Shown piece by piece: positions 12,163 to 21,210 of a DNA stretch of 64,000 nucleotides. How positions within the stretch are numbered: the first letter of the stretch is position 1; every line of letters begins with the position of its first letter. The notes under the pieces were generated by a model, which was not told where the DNA came from, searched no databases, and was given only the letters and a program-made list of their open reading frames with translations. Source of the DNA: Alcanivorax borkumensis SK2 (lineage in GTDB: Bacteria > Pseudomonadota > Gammaproteobacteria > Pseudomonadales > Alcanivoracaceae); assembly GCF_000009365.1 (NCBI RefSeq), contig NC_008260.1, forward strand, positions 1-64,000, written 5' to 3'. The position numbers and the translations under genes were made by a program.

Positions 12163-12939
12163 TTAAAATTCGCCAACAAACTGATTATAAAACTGCCGGG
12201 CGGTGCGGCCAGAGCGGACGCCTTTTTCCATAGAAAAACGCCGCGCTCGCACGTGCAGTTGTTCGCGGTCTTGCACCGTGCCGAACAGATGGTCGACGAT
12301 GTCAAAATACTGGGTTTCGTTGATAGGGTAAAAACTCAGTCCCAGACCGAACCGATCAGACAGGGAGATTTTTTCTTCTACCACATCGCCATGGTGCAAC
12401 TCTCGATTAACGACCTGGGTTTGCTCGTTGTCTTTCATATATTCAGGCAGCAGGTGGCGTCGGTTGCTGGTGGCATAGATTCGCACATTTTCCGGCGGCA
12501 ATTCCAGTGACCCTTCCAGCACGCTCTTCAGGTGTTTGTACTGGTTTTCGCCATCTTCGAAAGACAAGTCATCGCAATAAATAATAAACCGCTGACTGCG
12601 GTCACGAATATCGTCAACGATATCCGGCAGGTCGTGCAGATCGTCCTTGTCCACTTCGATTACCCGTAATCCGCGTGGGGAATATTCATTGAGCAGGGCT
12701 TTGACGATGGAGGACTTGCCGGTGCCGCGGCTGCCCCACAGCAACACATGGTTGCAAGGTTGCCCGGCAAGAAATCGTTCCGTGTTCTGCACCAGTTTGG
12801 CTTTTTGGGGGGCAATGCCGAGCAGGTCGTCCAATCGTACCGGGTCCGGATGGGGAACCGGACGCAATGTCTGTGAACGGCCGCGCCAGATGGCCGCTGG
12901 GGTATGGCGCCAGTCGATGGATCGATGGGTGGGGTGCAT
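12163..12939 (-). CDS. DUF815 family AAA-type ATPase
   Basis: P-loop ATPase of the DUF815 family, whose cellular role is not established. The ATG at 12939, preceded by GAGG, is preferred over the upstream TTG at 12957, giving 258 residues. Walker A GSRGTGKSS is at residues 69-77, and the Walker B-like segment IIYCDDLSFE follows. The C-terminal part has the family's SLSDRFGLGLSFYPINETQYFDIVDHL block. It is transcribed alone, convergent with tag, and divergent from the Kazal-like lipoprotein. Confidence 0.85.
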   Translation of the reverse strand: MHPTHRSIDWRHTPAAIWRGRSQTLRPVPHPDPVRLDDLLGIAPQKAKLVQNTERFLAGQPCNHVLLWGSRGTGKSSIVKALLNEYSPRGLRVIEVDKDDLHDLPDIVDDIRDRSQRFIIYCDDLSFEDGENQYKHLKSVLEGSLELPPENVRIYATSNRRHLLPEYMKDNEQTQVVNRELHHGDVVEEKISLSDRFGLGLSFYPINETQYFDIVDHLFGTVQDREQLHVRARRFSMEKGVRSGRTARQFYNQFVGEF

Positions 12940-13095
12940 GAAAGGCCTCGCGAACAAGTGAAAAATAAGGACTGCGCGAGTTTAACGCAGGGATCATTTA
13001 AACGCAGGCTGCGCTCGAGGCGAACTTTATCTATGCTTGGAGCTCTGAGAAAGCCCATTCACGTGTGTGGTAACGCGCGCGACAAGGAGAGCAAT

Positions 13096-13431
13096 ATGAA
13101 AGCTGTCGTTCTGGCTGTAACGGGCCTAGCCTTGGTTCTGGCAGGTTGTAGTTCCTCGTACGACAACAATTACCCCATGGGTTTGCCGGAGGACACCCTC
13201 ACCTGCCCGGATGATCCACCGCAAGTGTGTACACAGGACTATCGCCCAGTATTTGGTTATGACTATCAAGGCGGTATTCTGGGTGAATATTCCAATGCCT
13301 GCGTTGCCTGTGCTACCTATGGAGTGGCATACACCTCGCAAAAAAGCGATCCGAATATGCCAGGGCCGGTGTCCAGTCCTACCACTCCGGGCAAAGGTGG
13401 AGTGGCGCCTGCTGCGCCGTCGCGTTATTAA
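13096..13431 (+). CDS. Kazal-like lipoprotein
   Basis: Probable outer-membrane or periplasmic lipoprotein of 111 residues. The start at 13096 has a good AAGGAGA site. The signal peptide ends in lipobox LAGC (Cys18). Residues about 37-75 resemble a Kazal-type protease-inhibitor motif: CPDDPPQVC, YRPVFGYD, YSNACVACA. The PVCG of the canonical Kazal domain reads PVFG here, so one disulfide partner is lost. The C-terminus is Pro/Gly/Ala rich. Inhibitor activity is a guess from the motif only. Confidence 0.72.
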   Translation: MKAVVLAVTGLALVLAGCSSSYDNNYPMGLPEDTLTCPDDPPQVCTQDYRPVFGYDYQGGILGEYSNACVACATYGVAYTSQKSDPNMPGPVSSPTTPGKGGVAPAAPSRY

Positions 13432-13453
13432 TTCAGTTTGACCCGAGGTCGTC

Positions 13454-14797
13454 TTGGCAAATCCCTTAACCTTGCTACTGGACTTTGACGACCAGTATCG
13501 CCGCGATGTGGACCAGAACCATGGCTTCCTGCATCGTCGCGACCGGCGTTTTGCTCAGCAGCAACAAGAACACCGGCAACCGCTCACCATAACCGCTTGG
13601 CTGGACTCGTTGCACGCCCTCAATGGGCAGCGGCAGGTGGCCAGCGATGCCGATCCGCGTCTACGCCGCTGGCGTCAGGCCCGTTGGTTGTTTGCTGGCC
13701 TGGGGGCGATGCTCGGCGTGGCCTTCATGTTAGGGCTGCTCTATTACGATGGGGGTCGGCAGATCAATGTGACTCTGCTGGTCGCATTGGTCGGTCTGCA
13801 AGGGTTACTGGCTTTGTTCACCAGTGTGCAGCCCTGGCGTGCCCTGTTCGGCCCCAGGGGCGATGATGACAGTGCGTTGGCACCGTTGCGCCCGGCGCTA
13901 TCCGCTCGAGTAGCCCATACCGGTGGGTTGGCGTTTGCCTTCAGTGGTCTGCTGACGCTGCTGTTGATGGTGCTGGTGCAAGACCTAGCGTTTGGTTGGA
14001 GTACAACTCTGCAAGCATCCGCCGCGGGTTATCATCAGTGGATCGCTATTCTGGCGCTGCCGTGGCAAGCCCTGTGGCCTGAGGCCGTTCCATCGCAGGC
14101 GCTGGTGGAAGCTTCTCAGTTTTACCGATTACAACAGAGTAGTGGGGTGAGCAATCCAGCCTTACTGGGCACTTGGTGGCCGTTCGTATTGATGCTGTGG
14201 CTGGTTTATGTGCTGCTGCCTCGCTGGGTATTGCTGATGCTGGCGACACTGCAATTACGCTGGCAGGCACACGCCGCTTTGCGTGCCCATCCTGGCTGGC
14301 AGCCGTTGCATTATCGTTTTGACACGCCTTGGGTGGACACCCGTGGCGATGATGAGGGGCAAATAGCCCCTGCTCCGGCCAAAATATTTCTGTCACCACT
14401 TCCTGCCAGCGCCACTCTGATTCATTGGGCCGGCGCGGGCATGAACTCTTCGCTATTACGTGCCGCTCTGTCGGCAGATCCGGCTCCCTTACAGTTACGG
14501 GCCGGCGGCAACAGTAGCCTTGAGGAAGATGCTCGGGTGTTGGCGCAAGCAGGTCAATCCGGGCAGCCGGTGATTCTGGTGGCCCGTGGTTGGGAGCCAC
14601 CTACCGGTGAGCTAAGTGACTTTATTTTTGATGCCCGAGAACAAGGCGTGACGGCGTTGCTGGCGCTGGTGCCGTTGGCCGATGAAGAGGGTGCGGCGTT
14701 GGCCGACCCGCAGTTGCTGGCGCAGTGGCAACGCTTTGTGGATCGCCAGCGCGACAGCCAGCTACTGCTGTGCGCTCCACGCGCTGATGCCCAATGA
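13454..14797 (+). CDS. DUF2868 domain-containing membrane protein
   Basis: Integral membrane protein of unknown role (447 residues). The start is a TTG behind GAGG. The N-terminus MANPLTLLLDFDDQYRRDVDQNHGFLHRRDR matches my memory of DUF2868. Hydrophobic segments occur near residues 75-120 (two), 155-180 and 235-275, and the C-terminal third is soluble. It is followed after 90 bp by a DUF3482 GTPase; these two families are commonly neighbours in gammaproteobacteria and probably work together at the inner membrane. Confidence 0.82.
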   Translation: MANPLTLLLDFDDQYRRDVDQNHGFLHRRDRRFAQQQQEHRQPLTITAWLDSLHALNGQRQVASDADPRLRRWRQARWLFAGLGAMLGVAFMLGLLYYDGGRQINVTLLVALVGLQGLLALFTSVQPWRALFGPRGDDDSALAPLRPALSARVAHTGGLAFAFSGLLTLLLMVLVQDLAFGWSTTLQASAAGYHQWIAILALPWQALWPEAVPSQALVEASQFYRLQQSSGVSNPALLGTWWPFVLMLWLVYVLLPRWVLLMLATLQLRWQAHAALRAHPGWQPLHYRFDTPWVDTRGDDEGQIAPAPAKIFLSPLPASATLIHWAGAGMNSSLLRAALSADPAPLQLRAGGNSSLEEDARVLAQAGQSGQPVILVARGWEPPTGELSDFIFDAREQGVTALLALVPLADEEGAALADPQLLAQWQRFVDRQRDSQLLLCAPRADAQ

Positions 14798-14887
14798 CGC
14801 CGGTCTGATGTCATAGCCGCAGACAGCTCTTCACTTTTCAACAGCCTGTTTAAGTGGCAGCCAATACTCAATAACGCTGAAAACGCC

Positions 14888-16369
14888 ATGGACGATAAAG
14901 GTAAAACAGAGAACCTCGATGGGCGCTGCACTGGCATTGCCGAGCCACGCTTTGCTGTAGTGGGCCACCCCAATAAGGGTAAATCCAGTGTAGTGGCGAC
15001 CCTAGCTCAGAACGACAGCATTGCCATTGCTATGGAGCCGGGAACCACCCGCGATAGCCACCGTTATCCGATGAAAGTGGATGACGTGACGCTATATGAA
15101 TTGATCGATACCCCGGGCTTTCAGCGGCCCCGCAAGGTGTTGGCCTGGCTGCAGGGGCACAGCCTTTCTGCCTCGGACCGGCCAGACACGGTCGCGGCTT
15201 TTGTGACACAACACCGTGATGATCCTCGCTATCACGATGAATGTGAATTGCTGCGGCCCATTGTGGAGGGGGCGGGTATCATCTACGTGGTGGATGGCTC
15301 GGTGCCCTATAACCGTGAGCATGAAGCGGAAATGAATATACTGCGCTGGACTGGTCGGCCCAGTTTGGCGCTGATCAATCAGATCGGCCCGGACGATCAC
15401 AGCGCCGCTTGGGAGGCTGCACTGGGGCAATATTTCCAGATTGTGCGTCGCTTCGACGCGGTGGGTGCCCCCTTCGAAAAACACCTAGACTTGTTGCGCA
15501 GCTTTGGCCAGTTAGCCCCACACTGGCGTGAGCCGCTGGATGCGGCGCTGGAATATTTGCAAGCGCTCAAGTTTGGTCGCGACAGCCAAGCGCTGGAATG
15601 TATTGCCGACGCGTTAATTGGCATGCTCGGCCATCAGGAAACCGCCCGGCTGGGGGAATTTGAGAGCGCCGAACCCTTGCTGCCTAAGCTGCAGCAACGC
15701 TGGCAGGCCTGGCAGCGCGAGCGCGAGCAGCGTTTGCGAGGAGCGGTGGAAGATCTGTACCAGCACCGGCGCTTGCAGCGTCAGGAGGACACGCTGGTGA
15801 CCCCGGAAGGCGGCGATCTTTTCAGTGAGCGCACCCGGCAGTTGTGGGGCATCAGCAAGAATCAGCTGGCTGCGGCAGGCTTCGGTGCTGGCGCCGTGGG
15901 CGGCGCTGGAATCGATGCCATGGCGCTGGGCCATTCACTGGGCGCCGGGGCACTCATTGGTGGGCTATTGGGTGCCGCCGGGAGCTATTACTACAGCGGC
16001 AAACTCACCAAACTAAAATTCGGCCCGCTTAGCGGCGGTTTCCGCGAAGCAGTCTACGGCCCCTTGAGAGACCCACAGTTTGCTTATGTGGTGCTGGGCC
16101 GGGCGTTGGTGCACTGGTATCAAGTGAGCCAGCGCAACCATGCTGGCCGTGATGTGCTGGTGGTAACCGGTGCCGATGACCACTGGCTGGGGCAGATGGA
16201 ACGAAGCCATCGTAATGGCCTGCAAAAGAGCTTGCAGGCGCTCGCTCAACGCCGCTTTGAACCCAGTAAGCGCCAGCGGCTGATCGAACAGTTGGAGTGG
16301 GCTCAGCAGGCGTTTGCCCAGTGGCAGTTGCAAGCGTTCCAGACGACGGATGAAACGACCACAGATTAA
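14888..16369 (+). CDS. GTPase with DUF3482 domain
   Basis: Era/TrmE-like small GTPase domain fused to DUF3482; 493 residues. G1 is GHPNKGKSS (residues 26-34), the G2-like segment is EPGTTRD and G3 is DTPGF. The expected G4 NKxD reads NQIGPDD, a deviation that may alter guanine specificity. A long Gly/Ala-rich amphipathic or hydrophobic stretch (about 330-370) suggests membrane insertion. The function is unknown. The pairing with the upstream DUF2868 membrane protein suggests a membrane-bound two-protein unit. Confidence 0.88.
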   Translation: MDDKGKTENLDGRCTGIAEPRFAVVGHPNKGKSSVVATLAQNDSIAIAMEPGTTRDSHRYPMKVDDVTLYELIDTPGFQRPRKVLAWLQGHSLSASDRPDTVAAFVTQHRDDPRYHDECELLRPIVEGAGIIYVVDGSVPYNREHEAEMNILRWTGRPSLALINQIGPDDHSAAWEAALGQYFQIVRRFDAVGAPFEKHLDLLRSFGQLAPHWREPLDAALEYLQALKFGRDSQALECIADALIGMLGHQETARLGEFESAEPLLPKLQQRWQAWQREREQRLRGAVEDLYQHRRLQRQEDTLVTPEGGDLFSERTRQLWGISKNQLAAAGFGAGAVGGAGIDAMALGHSLGAGALIGGLLGAAGSYYYSGKLTKLKFGPLSGGFREAVYGPLRDPQFAYVVLGRALVHWYQVSQRNHAGRDVLVVTGADDHWLGQMERSHRNGLQKSLQALAQRRFEPSKRQRLIEQLEWAQQAFAQWQLQAFQTTDETTTD

Positions 16370-16417
16370 CCCTTTTAAATCAATCGGGTAGATGCAAGTC
16401 CTCTATTGCGAGGACGT

Positions 16418-16461
16418 TTCTACAAATAAATAGTTCATTTGTGTACTATTTATTTGTAGAA
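16418..16461. promoter_or_regulatory. Long inverted-repeat operator upstream of marR
   Basis: Perfect 17-bp arms (16418-16434 and 16445-16461, core CTACAAATAAATAGT) surround a 10-bp spacer. A second inverted repeat, GTTCATTT (16433-16440) with AAATGAAC (16463-16470), is interlocked with it. The AT-rich element ends 36 bp before the MarR start codon, where an autoregulatory operator for the efflux operon is expected. No other gene explains it. Confidence 0.82.
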
Positions 16462-16497
16462 TAAATGAACTGAGTTCATGGCCATTTAGGAAAACGC

Positions 16498-17004
16498 GTG
16501 ACCCGCTTCGACGCTACTGAAAATCGCATTAGCCTGACCCATAAGCGCTTCCCAGCCTACCCTCGCGAACCAGCCATGCTAGTGCGATTGATGAAAGCCA
16601 TATCCCAGCATGTACATGACTCTGCCAATGTGTTGCTGCGCGAGTATGGGCTTAATCATACCGACTACAATGTGTTGATGATGCTGTACGGCTGCGAGCA
16701 ACAAGGGATGACTGTCACCCAGCTGCGCGATGCGGCGGCGGAAAAGTCCGCCAACGTGACCCGAGTGTGCAATATTCTCTGCGAGCGGGGGTGGATCGCT
16801 CGTTTTGCGGACCCTCAGGACCGGCGCCGAGTGCTGGTTTCCCTGACCACGGAAGGAGAAAAGTTGGTAGAACAGTTTCTGCCCTCCATGGCGTCCTTGT
16901 TAAACCAGTACGGGGCCGCATTTGATGCACAAGAAATCGCGGTACTGGAAACGTTGTTGAAGCGGTTACTGGGAGTGGCCGAGCAGATCGAACGGAATCT
17001 GTGA
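16498..17004 (+). CDS. MarR family transcriptional regulator
   Basis: Winged-helix repressor (168 residues) of the MarR type, with the wing segment CERGWIARFADPQDRRRVLVSLTTEGEKL. The GTG at 16498 is used here; an ATG at residue 27 is a possible alternative. It is the first gene of an operon with a FUSC transporter, a DUF1656 peptide and an HlyD-like adaptor, and lies directly behind a large inverted repeat. It most likely represses this efflux operon and is released by an aromatic or phenolic ligand, by analogy with similar operons. Confidence 0.92.
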   Translation: MTRFDATENRISLTHKRFPAYPREPAMLVRLMKAISQHVHDSANVLLREYGLNHTDYNVLMMLYGCEQQGMTVTQLRDAAAEKSANVTRVCNILCERGWIARFADPQDRRRVLVSLTTEGEKLVEQFLPSMASLLNQYGAAFDAQEIAVLETLLKRLLGVAEQIERNL

Positions 17005-17014
17005 GCGCGTTGTC

Positions 17015-19123
17015 ATGAAGGCCGAGAACCAAGCTGCGCTCTCTAAACCTTTGCTGATTGGCCTGCTGCGCGAAGCCGGGCTGGATTGGCTGTATGTGGG
17101 TAAAGTGCTGCTGGCCATCTTTATGGGCGGCGGGTTGGCTATGCGGCTAGATTTGCAGCAGCCGGCCACTACTATGTTGACGGTGGCGCTGGTGATGCAC
17201 CCGGCCAGTGGCATGGTGCTGGCAAAGAGTTTCTATCGCGCGGTGGGCACCTTGGTCGGTTGTGGCGCGGCCATTGCGCTGGTGGGGCTGTTCCCCCAGC
17301 AGCGTGAACTGTTGTTGGTGGGTATGGCCCTGTGGATTGGCCTGTGTGCGGCGGGGGCCTCCCTGTATCGCAACTTTATGTCCTACGGGTTTGTGTTGTC
17401 CGGCTATACCGTGGCCATTGTGGTGTTGCCGGTGGTGCAACATCCGCAGGCGTTATTCGATTCGGCGGTAATGCGGGTCAGTGAAGTGATGCTGGGCATC
17501 CTGGTGGCTGGGCTGGTGGGCGATGTGCTGTTCCCCCAGCGGTTACGCATGGCGCTGCGTCAGCAATTATCTGGACAATACAGCGGCTTTCTGGCTTTTG
17601 TGCGCGGCAGTTTAGGCGGCGTGTTGGGCCGGGATGCTCTGGAAAACGCCCATATGCGTTTTGTCGGTGAGACCATTCAGGTGGAAAACCTACGCAGTTC
17701 CGTGGTGTTCGAAGATGCCGGGGTGCGAGCACACAGTCCGCGGCTACGTCAGCTTAATCAGCGCTTTATGGAGGTCTCCACCAGCTATCAGACCCTGCAC
17801 CACCTGATGAACCGTATGCATGCACCCCATCATCACGATACCCGCCAACGATTGATGCAGTTATGCGAGTTTGCCGCGACTGCCCTAGAGGATGATTGCG
17901 AACCAGATCCGGCTGCCGCAGCGCGGTTATCGCAAGCGCTGCAGAAGGCTGAGCGGGAATTGCCCGGCAAAATCAGTGAGCAGCGGCAGGGCCTCACTTC
18001 ACCCCGCGAACAGCTGGATTTTGATACCGGAGCAGAGTTGCTTAGCCGTTGCCTACAAGAGCTGCAGGCCTATGTGCAGGCCTATGCGCTATTGCGCCGC
18101 CCCGGCGTGCCCACGGCCGCTCAGAAAGAGGTGGTGTTTCAGCACGGAAATGACCACCTCGGCGCGCTGATGTGCGGCGTCCGCGCCACGGTCACAATGT
18201 TGGTGATGGGCAGTTTCTGGATTATGTCCGGCTGGGTGCATGGCGGTAGTGCCATGATGTTGGCGACTATTTTCACTGGCATGTTTGCCAGTGCGCCAAA
18301 TCCATCGGCGGTAGTGCGACAGATTACTCTGGGCTTCGCCACCGGCATGCCGCTGGCCTTCCTCTGCCAGTTTATGGTGCTCACTCACATGGATGGTTTT
18401 GTGTTGATGGTGGCGGGAACATTGCCGTTTCTGCTCATCGGGTTGTACCTGACGACCCGCCCGACGTTGGCGGGCTACGGGACCGGCTTCGTGCTCAGTT
18501 TTATTTACCTGTTGAATCTGCATAGCCCGATGACCTTTGATCCTGTGTATGTGGTCAACGAAGGCATTAGCCAAATTGTTGGGGTGCTGGCGGTGGCGGT
18601 GGCATTCAGTTTGTTTGGCAATGCCTCCAGCAACCGTTGGTTACGTAACCGCCTGTTGCGCCAGCTGCGCTCTCAGGTTGCCCGTGCCTGTGAGTTACCG
18701 TTGCCAGGGCTGCGAGACCGCGTTGAAAGTGCCACCCGGGACCTGTTCATGCAGATTATGGTGCATGCCGGCCCGCGAGCCCGTGACTGGCTGGCCTGGG
18801 CATTGTCGGTACATGAAACCGGCCGGGCGGTGGTGGAATTACGTCGTTTGCAGGCCTCGCTGCCGGACACTCAGCAGGGCGTGGTTGGCGCGGTGCTGGA
18901 GGCGTTTGCGGCGCTGTATCGCAGTGATGAGGGCAAGCAAGAAAGCGCCCGTCAGCGGGCATTGCGGGCGCTGGATACGGCCATGGCGGCGGTGTCTGAC
19001 CGCCCTGCCCTGCGTCAGCTCCATCTATTGCGCTTGGCTTTGCTGGATACCGAGTCGGTGTTGGCTGCGCCTTTATCCCCTTATTTATCTTCATATCAGG
19101 AGGCGGCGACGGATGCCCCGTGA
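17015..19123 (+). CDS. FUSC family (AaeB-like) efflux transporter
   Basis: Inner-membrane efflux protein of the fusaric acid resistance / aromatic carboxylate family. The 702 residues show the typical duplicated layout: a membrane block at about 30-180, a large cytoplasmic region at about 180-370, a second membrane block at about 375-540 and a soluble C-terminus. With the following DUF1656 peptide and HlyD-like adaptor it forms the standard three-gene efflux set. The substrate cannot be deduced; hydroxylated aromatic acids or fusaric acid-like compounds are family substrates. The 3' end overlaps the next gene. Confidence 0.92.
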   Translation: MKAENQAALSKPLLIGLLREAGLDWLYVGKVLLAIFMGGGLAMRLDLQQPATTMLTVALVMHPASGMVLAKSFYRAVGTLVGCGAAIALVGLFPQQRELLLVGMALWIGLCAAGASLYRNFMSYGFVLSGYTVAIVVLPVVQHPQALFDSAVMRVSEVMLGILVAGLVGDVLFPQRLRMALRQQLSGQYSGFLAFVRGSLGGVLGRDALENAHMRFVGETIQVENLRSSVVFEDAGVRAHSPRLRQLNQRFMEVSTSYQTLHHLMNRMHAPHHHDTRQRLMQLCEFAATALEDDCEPDPAAAARLSQALQKAERELPGKISEQRQGLTSPREQLDFDTGAELLSRCLQELQAYVQAYALLRRPGVPTAAQKEVVFQHGNDHLGALMCGVRATVTMLVMGSFWIMSGWVHGGSAMMLATIFTGMFASAPNPSAVVRQITLGFATGMPLAFLCQFMVLTHMDGFVLMVAGTLPFLLIGLYLTTRPTLAGYGTGFVLSFIYLLNLHSPMTFDPVYVVNEGISQIVGVLAVAVAFSLFGNASSNRWLRNRLLRQLRSQVARACELPLPGLRDRVESATRDLFMQIMVHAGPRARDWLAWALSVHETGRAVVELRRLQASLPDTQQGVVGAVLEAFAALYRSDEGKQESARQRALRALDTAMAAVSDRPALRQLHLLRLALLDTESVLAAPLSPYLSSYQEAATDAP

Positions 19124-19313
19124 AATTGCGCTGTTGGATGCGTTAGTGCCCAGCCTGTTGCTGGTGTTCGTGATTAGCTTGCTGCTGCAGTGGGCGGTGG
19201 ACTGGGTAGGCGGTCGCTATGGGCTGTACCGTTATGTCTGGCATCCGCCCCTGTTCCGGGTGGCTGTATTTTTCTGCTGTTTTGGTGGCCTAGGTTTGCT
19301 GGCCATGCAGTAA
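19113..19313 (+). CDS. DUF1656 small membrane protein (AaeX-like)
   Basis: Short inner-membrane peptide of 66 residues with two hydrophobic helices (about 6-28 and 42-64). The ATG at 19113 has an AGGAGG ribosome site inside the end of the FUSC gene, and the two genes overlap by 11 bp. DUF1656/AaeX peptides invariably accompany FUSC and HlyD efflux partners; their exact part in the pump is not known. Confidence 0.88.
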   Translation: MPREIALLDALVPSLLLVFVISLLLQWAVDWVGGRYGLYRYVWHPPLFRVAVFFCCFGGLGLLAMQ

Positions 19314-19326
19314 AGGAGTGAAAACA

Positions 19327-20316
19327 ATGAAAACCCAATCCCTGATCCGGGCTTCGGTAACGCTGCTGACAGTGGCGTTGGCCTCCCTGCTGGCTTGGGC
19401 CTTGTGGCAGCACTATATGTATTCCCCCTGGACCCGCGATGGCCGGGTGCGGGCACGGGTGGTGCAGGTAGCGCCGGATGTATCGGGCCTAGTGACGGAA
19501 GTGCCGGTGGCGGATAACCAGGCCGTGCAGCGGGGTGATTTGTTGTTCGTGATCGACCGTAGCCGTTACCAGAATGCCTTGCTGCAAGCGCAAGCGGATC
19601 AGCAGGCCGCTGAGGCCGCAGCGCGGGCAGCCGGTGCTGATATTCGTGCCGCTCAAGCCAGTGCCGCTAAAGCGCGGGCGGAGTTTGCCATGCGTCAGGC
19701 GGAATCCCGTCGCCGTGACCGGATTGCTCAGGCGGTTTCCAGGGAAGTACGCGACAACGCTCACAGCAGTGCTGAGGCCGCCGAGGCCCAATTGCAGGCT
19801 GCCCAAGCTAGCCATCAGCGGGCAACGGCCGGTCAGCAGCAGTTATTGGCTCGGCTTCAGCAGGCCAATGCGGCGTTGGCGTTGGCGCAACTGAACCTGG
19901 AGCGTACAGAAGTGCGTGCTCCGGTGGACGGTTACGTCACTAACCTGGCGTTGTATCCGGGCGACTACGCCCATGCCGGACAGGCCCGTATGGCGTTGAT
20001 TGATAGACACGATTTCTGGGTGTATGGCTATTTCGAGGAAACTAAACTGCCGAATGTGCATGTGGGGGATCCGGTGCAGGTGCGCCTGCTTAGTGGCATC
20101 CGTGCCAATGGCAAGGTGCATAGTATCGCCCACGGAATCGCTGATCGGGATAACCCCACCGGTGCCGATCTACTGGCGGATGTGAATCCTACCTTTAACT
20201 GGGTGCGGCTGGCCCAACGAGTGCCAGTAAGGGTGTCGATTGATGCAGATAGCCTGCCCGAAAACACGGTGCTGGCCGCTGGCATGACCGCTACGCTGAC
20301 CCTGAATCCCTCTTGA
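19327..20316 (+). CDS. HlyD family efflux adaptor (AaeA-like)
   Basis: Periplasmic adaptor (membrane fusion protein) of 329 residues linking the FUSC pump to an outer-membrane channel. An N-terminal membrane anchor (about 8-30) is followed by the biotinyl-lipoyl-like segment, a long Ala/Gln-rich coiled coil (about 80-185), and the second lipoyl half VRAPVDGYVTNLALYPGDY. AAGGAG lies nine bases before the ATG at 19327, which is preferred over the GTG at 19318. It is the last gene of the marR operon. Confidence 0.93.
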   Translation: MKTQSLIRASVTLLTVALASLLAWALWQHYMYSPWTRDGRVRARVVQVAPDVSGLVTEVPVADNQAVQRGDLLFVIDRSRYQNALLQAQADQQAAEAAARAAGADIRAAQASAAKARAEFAMRQAESRRRDRIAQAVSREVRDNAHSSAEAAEAQLQAAQASHQRATAGQQQLLARLQQANAALALAQLNLERTEVRAPVDGYVTNLALYPGDYAHAGQARMALIDRHDFWVYGYFEETKLPNVHVGDPVQVRLLSGIRANGKVHSIAHGIADRDNPTGADLLADVNPTFNWVRLAQRVPVRVSIDADSLPENTVLAAGMTATLTLNPS

Positions 20317-20468
20317 ACGGAGCAGATAAAGGGTAGAAAACAGAGCAAAGGCAGATAATTGCACGCCGCTGAGTCGGTAAAATCGCCCTGATAGCGGGTA
20401 AGTGAAGTTCATTCATTGCGTCCACATTGGGTGGAGGTGAGCATGATACGATCATACGAGGGCGTGTC

Positions 20469-21194
20469 ATGTTACCCGAAGAAATCAAACACAAATTGGC
20501 TATTTTGTCCCGTCCCGCCTGGCGCCCTCGAGTGGGGCCGGCGGTGCCAGGTGCGCGCTCCAAATTTGGCGGCCTGCCGCTGCTGAAAAAGGACGAAGCT
20601 TGGCCATGCTGCGGCCACTGCCACCAGCCTATGCAGTTGTTTGTGCAGCTTGATTCGCTGGATTTGCCGGTCGAGGCCCGCAGCGCATTCGGTGATGGTG
20701 TGTTGCAGGTGTTTTACTGTACTAACGGGGAGGAAGATTGCGAGGTACTGGGGCATGCGCACCTGCCATTCTCTGATGTCACGTTGGTGCGAGTCATTCC
20801 CCGCCAGCAAGCCGATGGTTTTGATGCCCTACCGCAAGCCATTCCCGATGCGTTTGTTGAGCAAGCATTGACTGGCTGGCAGTGCATGACGGATTTTCCC
20901 GACCGGCAGGAAATGACTGCGATTAATGATGATGTTCCGGAAGCTATGCTCGCCTTACTTCAAGCTCACCGCCCTACTCCGCGTCCGGGTGACAAGTTTC
21001 TCGGTTGGCCTAACTGGGTAAGCGAGGTAAGTTACCCACTGTGTTCCTGTTGCGAAAAACCGATGAAATTTATTTTTCAGCTGGACTCCGCAGACACCCT
21101 TCCATTTTGGTTTGGTAATAGCGGTTGTGCCTATGTATTTCAGTGTGAAAGCAACCCAAAGGTATTAACTATGAGTTGGATAAGTCGACCATAG
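20469..21194 (+). CDS. DUF1963 (YwqG-like) domain protein
   Basis: Predicted cytoplasmic protein of 241 residues. The start at 20469 has GAGG about seven bases upstream. The N-terminal block SKFGGLPLLKKDEAWPCC and the later LGWPNWV and MKFIFQLDS blocks are typical of DUF1963/YwqG proteins, whose function is unknown. Paired cysteines (CCGHCHQP and CSCCEKP) could bind a metal. It stands alone between the efflux operon and the convergent mmsR. Confidence 0.75.
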   Translation: MLPEEIKHKLAILSRPAWRPRVGPAVPGARSKFGGLPLLKKDEAWPCCGHCHQPMQLFVQLDSLDLPVEARSAFGDGVLQVFYCTNGEEDCEVLGHAHLPFSDVTLVRVIPRQQADGFDALPQAIPDAFVEQALTGWQCMTDFPDRQEMTAINDDVPEAMLALLQAHRPTPRPGDKFLGWPNWVSEVSYPLCSCCEKPMKFIFQLDSADTLPFWFGNSGCAYVFQCESNPKVLTMSWISRP

Positions 21195-21210
21195 TTTCGA
21201 AAATTTTGAA

